Below, one piece after another: positions 60,919 to 64,000 of a stretch of 64,000 nt of DNA. Positions within the stretch are counted from its first letter, which is position 1. Each line of letters begins with the position of its first letter. Under the pieces are notes generated by a model. The model worked only from the letters and a program-made list of their open reading frames with translations. It made no database searches and was not told the origin of the DNA. The DNA comes from Thermotoga caldifontis AZM44c09 (GTDB lineage: Bacteria; Thermotogota; Thermotogae; Thermotogales; DSM-5069). Location of the stretch: NCBI RefSeq assembly GCF_000828655.1, contig NZ_AP014509.1:1116001-1180000 (forward strand), read 5' to 3'. Position numbers and translations under genes: made by a program.

Positions 60919-61830
60919 CTATCTGATGGTCAGCAGTATCAGAACCGGAAGGCTGATCATGGAGAGCGCCGTGGACAGCACAACGCCCTGGGCGGCGAGT
61001 TTGTAATCCCTGTTGAACATCTTCGCGAAAACGGCGGTGTTCACACCCGAAGGCATACCCGCCATCAGGATGGGTAGAGCCTTCACGATCTCTGGCAGAT
61101 GGAAGTTTTCGATCAGAAGAAACACAAGCGCAGGTGTTGCGATCAATTTCAGAATCGATGCCAGATACAGGTCCATCTGGGCGACGAGATCCTTCAACTT
61201 AGCTTCGGCCAGGAACGCGCCGACCAGAAACATGGCGAGCGGGGTGGTCATCGAACCGACGCTGTCGAGCACAGATTTGATCAAGCCGGGCAACCTGAGC
61301 GGTGTGAGGAATATGAACAGGCCGAAGAGTGTCGAGAGCAGACCAGGGTTGATGAACATGTTTCGAACGTTGAGCCTGCCACGTGCCAAGATGCTCACAC
61401 CGAGTGTCCAGGTCAGAACGTTGAACCAGATGTTGAACACCGCACTGTAGAAGATTCCGACATCCCCATAGATGGCGTTCATGATTGGATAACCCAGATA
61501 GCCAACGTTGCCGAAGATGATCATGTACATGTAGACGCCACGCTGGTGCTCTTCGAACCTTCTGAAACGGGCGAACAGAAAAGCCAGCAGGGTTGAACAC
61601 GCGTACATGATGGCACCCATGAGGAATATTTGAAGCGATGTTCTGGCAACGTCCCTGGAGAATTCCCTGTCCATCGAACTTATTATCATCGCCGGCAGTG
61701 TGACGTAGATGATCAGATCGGAACTGCTCTTGGTGAATCCATCGCTGAGGAGATCGATTTTCTTCAGCGCGAACCCGAAAGCTGTCAGAAGGAAGATCGC
61801 TAAGACCTGGTTCAGCACAACGTTCGTCAT
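60919..61830 (-). CDS. AEC (auxin efflux carrier) family transporter
   Basis: 303-residue membrane protein with about ten hydrophobic segments, typical AEC length. Family features include LLTAFGFALKKIDLLSD near the N-terminus, FGNVGYLGYPIMNAIYGDVG and a C-terminal GMPSGVNTAVFAKMFNRD. Bacterial members transport malate, malonate or other carboxylates; substrate not predictable here. ATG at 61830 has GAGGGATTCGG upstream on the minus strand. It is divergent from the DUF362 gene, and the ~92 bases between hold no clear promoter. Confidence 0.9.
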   Translation of the reverse strand: MTNVVLNQVLAIFLLTAFGFALKKIDLLSDGFTKSSSDLIIYVTLPAMIISSMDREFSRDVARTSLQIFLMGAIMYACSTLLAFLFARFRRFEEHQRGVYMYMIIFGNVGYLGYPIMNAIYGDVGIFYSAVFNIWFNVLTWTLGVSILARGRLNVRNMFINPGLLSTLFGLFIFLTPLRLPGLIKSVLDSVGSMTTPLAMFLVGAFLAEAKLKDLVAQMDLYLASILKLIATPALVFLLIENFHLPEIVKALPILMAGMPSGVNTAVFAKMFNRDYKLAAQGVVLSTALSMISLPVLILLTIR

Positions 61831-61922
61831 CCGAATCCCTCAAAATGATGATAAACTAAGATCGAGCACAGAAAGCACTCTTTATTGGGAAAGAAACAAC
61901 ACTTTCACGATGGGAGGCCGTC

Positions 61923-62963
61923 ATGAAAGTAAGTTTACTTCGCTGTGATTCTTACGAAGAAGCCACGCAGATCCTCAAGAACGCTCTGAAAAATTTCGCG
62001 GACCTTTTCAGACCAGGTGATACCGTGCTCGTCAAACCCAACATGCTTTCGGCTCGAAGACCGGAAGAAGCCGTGACAACGCATCCGGCGATCGTGAGAG
62101 CCGTTCTATCCTTCCTCAAGGAGATCAGATGCAACGCGATGGTGGCGGACAGCCCCGCTTCGGGTAACTTTCAAAGAATAGCTGAAAAGACGGGAATGAA
62201 GGACGTGTGTGAAGAATTCGACGTGCCCATTTTCGAGCTCGATCAACCGGTTCCGGTGAACGGAGAGGTCTACAAGAAGATAAACATCGACAGGAGGATC
62301 TTCGAGGTCGATAAGATCGTGAACGTGGCCAAACTGAAGACCCATTCTCAGATGGTGCTCACGCTCGCGGTCAAGAACACCTTCGGTTGCGTGCCGGGTC
62401 TGGAGAAGTCTGGATGGCACATGAGGTGTGGAACGAACGAGAATTTCGCCGCGCTGCTCGTCGACATTCACAAACTGGTCAAGCCCACATTGAACATCGT
62501 CGACGGTGTTGTCGGGATGGAGGGCAACGGCCCGGCGAACGGAAAGATAAAACGTTTCGGTGTGATTGCGCTCAGCACCGACGGGTTCACACTCGATTTT
62601 GTGCTGTGCAAGAGAATGAGCGTTGATCCACTGATCATCTACACCGTGCGTGAATCCCTCGAAAGGGGTCTGATCGTCGATCACGATGTTGAAGGAGACT
62701 GGACGTCCCGCATCGAACTTCCCGTCACCGCTCCCGTACTCCCGGTCCCGGAGGCGCTCAGATCGCTCGCGAGGCGTCTGGCCCGATCGCCCAGGATTTC
62801 CAGAACGAAGTGTGTTCGCTGTAGAATATGTGAAGAGAGATGCCCTGCGAAGGCGATAGACATAGACAGGTTGAAGATCGATTATGAAAAATGCATAAAG
62901 TGCTACGTGTGCCACGAGGTGTGTCCACAGGGAGCCATAAGTCTGGTGAGGCGCATCTTCTGA
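61923..62963 (+). CDS. DUF362 protein with 2[4Fe-4S] ferredoxin domain
   Basis: 346 residues. DUF362 body with VLVKPNML, ATVADSP-like MVADSPASGNF, KIVNVAKLKTHSQMVLTLAVKN and IVDGVVGMEGNGP. A C-terminal bacterial ferredoxin domain carries two CxxCxxCxxxCP motifs (CVRCRICEERCPAKAI, about 297; CIKCYVCHEVCPQGAI, about 325). Probably an electron-transfer enzyme; function unestablished. ATG at 61923 after GGGAGG. 15 bases before ahcY. Confidence 0.9.
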   Translation: MKVSLLRCDSYEEATQILKNALKNFADLFRPGDTVLVKPNMLSARRPEEAVTTHPAIVRAVLSFLKEIRCNAMVADSPASGNFQRIAEKTGMKDVCEEFDVPIFELDQPVPVNGEVYKKINIDRRIFEVDKIVNVAKLKTHSQMVLTLAVKNTFGCVPGLEKSGWHMRCGTNENFAALLVDIHKLVKPTLNIVDGVVGMEGNGPANGKIKRFGVIALSTDGFTLDFVLCKRMSVDPLIIYTVRESLERGLIVDHDVEGDWTSRIELPVTAPVLPVPEALRSLARRLARSPRISRTKCVRCRICEERCPAKAIDIDRLKIDYEKCIKCYVCHEVCPQGAISLVRRIF

Positions 62964-62978
62964 AAGGAGTGAACGAGT

Positions 62979-64000
62979 TTGAAATCGGGACACGTGAAGA
63001 TCGAGTGGGTCTACAGGTTCATGCCGATACTGAGATCGATCGAGGAGGAATACGGACCGAAGAAACCTTTGAAGGGTCTGCGCATAGGCATGTCGATCCA
63101 CCTCGAGGCGAAGACCGCGAGGTTTGCACTCCTGCTCAGAGACCTTGGCGCGGAAGTCATAGTGACCGGGAGCAATCCTTTGAGCACGCAGGACGACGTC
63201 GCGGAGGCGCTGAGAGAAAGAGGGTTAACGGTGTACGCCAAACGCACCGAGGATGAGCGAGTGTACGTGGAGAACTTGAAGAAGGTGTTGATGACCCAAC
63301 CGCACCTGATCCTGGACGACGGTGCCGATCTGACGGTGATGGCACACACGGAACTCCAGGAAGCTTTGAAGAACCTGCGCGGAGTCACGGAGGAGACCAC
63401 GACCGGTGTGAGAAGACTGCGCGCTCTGCACAGGAAAAACCTTTTGAAAGTTCCTGTGATCGCCGTGAACGATGCGTTCACCAAGCACCTGTTCGACAAC
63501 CGCTACGGCACGGGACAGTCCACGTGGGACGGCATCATGAGGAACACGAACCTGACGATCGCCGGCAAGGTCGTCGTGGTGTGCGGTTACGGCTGGTGTG
63601 GCAAAGGCATCGCGATGCGCGCCAGGGGGCTTGGGGCGAGGGTCATCGTCACCGAAGTGGATCCGGTGAAGGCGCTTGAGGCGGTCATGGAAGGTTTTGA
63701 AGTGATGAAGATCTCTCAGGCTGCGAAGCTTGGAGATTTCTTCATCACGGCCACGGGGAACACGAAGGTGATAAGCGAAAAAGAATTCCTTCAGATGAAA
63801 GACGGTGCGATCTTGGCGAACGCGGGGCACTTCGACGTCGAGGTGGACGTGAGAGCGCTGGAGAGAATGTGCGTGGAGAAGTACGAGGCGAGGCCCAACG
63901 TTACAGCCTACAGGCTCGCAGATGGTAGAACGCTCTATCTACTCGCTCAGGGAAGGCTGGTGAACCTGGCGGCCGCGGACGGTCATCCCGCGGAGATAAT
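62979..64000 (+). CDS. ahcY: Adenosylhomocysteinase (3' end outside window)
   Basis: At least 340 residues, open at the window end. Very close to the Thermotoga form of the enzyme: [65 protein letters not shown] and NAD motif [24 protein letters not shown] ([10 protein letters not shown]). The N-terminus and one region seen in mesophilic enzymes are shorter, as known in Thermotoga. Hydrolyses S-adenosylhomocysteine reversibly to homocysteine and adenosine, clearing the methylation by-product. TTG start at 62979 with AAAGGAGTG upstream. Confidence 0.95.
   Translation, partial: MKSGHVKIEWVYRFMPILRSIEEEYGPKKPLKGLRIGMSIHLEAKTARFALLLRDLGAEVIVTGSNPLSTQDDVAEALRERGLTVYAKRTEDERVYVENLKKVLMTQPHLILDDGADLTVMAHTELQEALKNLRGVTEETTTGVRRLRALHRKNLLKVPVIAVNDAFTKHLFDNRYGTGQSTWDGIMRNTNLTIAGKVVVVCGYGWCGKGIAMRARGLGARVIVTEVDPVKALEAVMEGFEVMKISQAAKLGDFFITATGNTKVISEKEFLQMKDGAILANAGHFDVEVDVRALERMCVEKYEARPNVTAYRLADGRTLYLLAQGRLVNLAAADGHPAEI

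Noticed and set aside
1-64000. CRISPR arrays, insertion sequences, integrases or prophage genes
   Set aside because: No regular direct repeats with spacers, no transposase or integrase-like protein and no terminal inverted repeats were seen in the window.

Overview
The window looks like chromosome from a thermophilic anaerobe of the Thermotogota, probably near Pseudothermotoga/Thermotoga. The adenosylhomocysteinase and CutA proteins read, from memory, very like their Thermotoga maritima counterparts. Genes are packed head to tail with ATGA/GTGA overlaps, GTG and TTG starts are frequent, ribosome binding sites are strong, and coding DNA is moderately GC-rich. I see no rRNA, CRISPR array, insertion sequence or prophage.

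Layout. 1-3829: the end of a sugar ABC importer (two permeases), a GH42 beta-galactosidase and a LacI regulator. 3910-5799: a two-gene LysO-type exporter, a SpoVS homologue in a minus-strand tRNA operon (Gly, Arg, His, Arg), and a plus-strand tRNA-Thr. 5813-10819: tilS, ftsH, a thioesterase and a radical SAM protein. 10878-26996: a regulator made of two TetR units, then a ~14.7 kb co-directional cluster. It holds a KAS III-like enzyme, a CoA transferase, a complete branched-chain-amino-acid-type (LIV) ABC importer, an SDR, a second complete LIV importer whose last permease is fused to an alpha/beta hydrolase, a second KAS III-like enzyme and a free alpha/beta hydrolase. Both KAS III-like proteins keep the catalytic cysteine but depart from the Cys-His-Asn triad. 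This is the best candidate for an undescribed pathway: uptake and CoA-dependent catabolism of an unknown acid, ester or keto compound.

26985-32640: cutA, then the glycerol-3-phosphate oxidation genes (two flavoproteins and a DUF1667 protein) facing glpK-glpP. Near-identical terminator hairpins sit in both leaders, as expected for GlpP antitermination. 32782-47630 is mostly housekeeping: a PhoU-like protein, mazG, a SurA/PrsA-type chaperone, mtnA, yaaR-holB-ricT, a transketolase, rnc, a radical SAM gene with a probable CTG start, pheS-pheT, a hydrolase and thiI.

47631-58235 is more accessory. A 560-base gene-free stretch carries two LacI/CebR-like palindromes exactly 100 bp apart. It is followed by a 1235-residue exported protein, a TPR-GT4-methyltransferase-GT2 protein, flagellin with a sigma-28 promoter, and an oxygen-binding diiron protein (ODP) next to a cytoplasmic chemoreceptor: together a motility, flagellin-modification and oxygen-sensing block. 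58343-64000: an archaeal-type ATPase with two adjacent perfect palindromes over its promoter and start, a PatB-like C-S lyase, tRNA-Leu, an AEC-family transporter, a DUF362-ferredoxin protein and a 3'-truncated ahcY.
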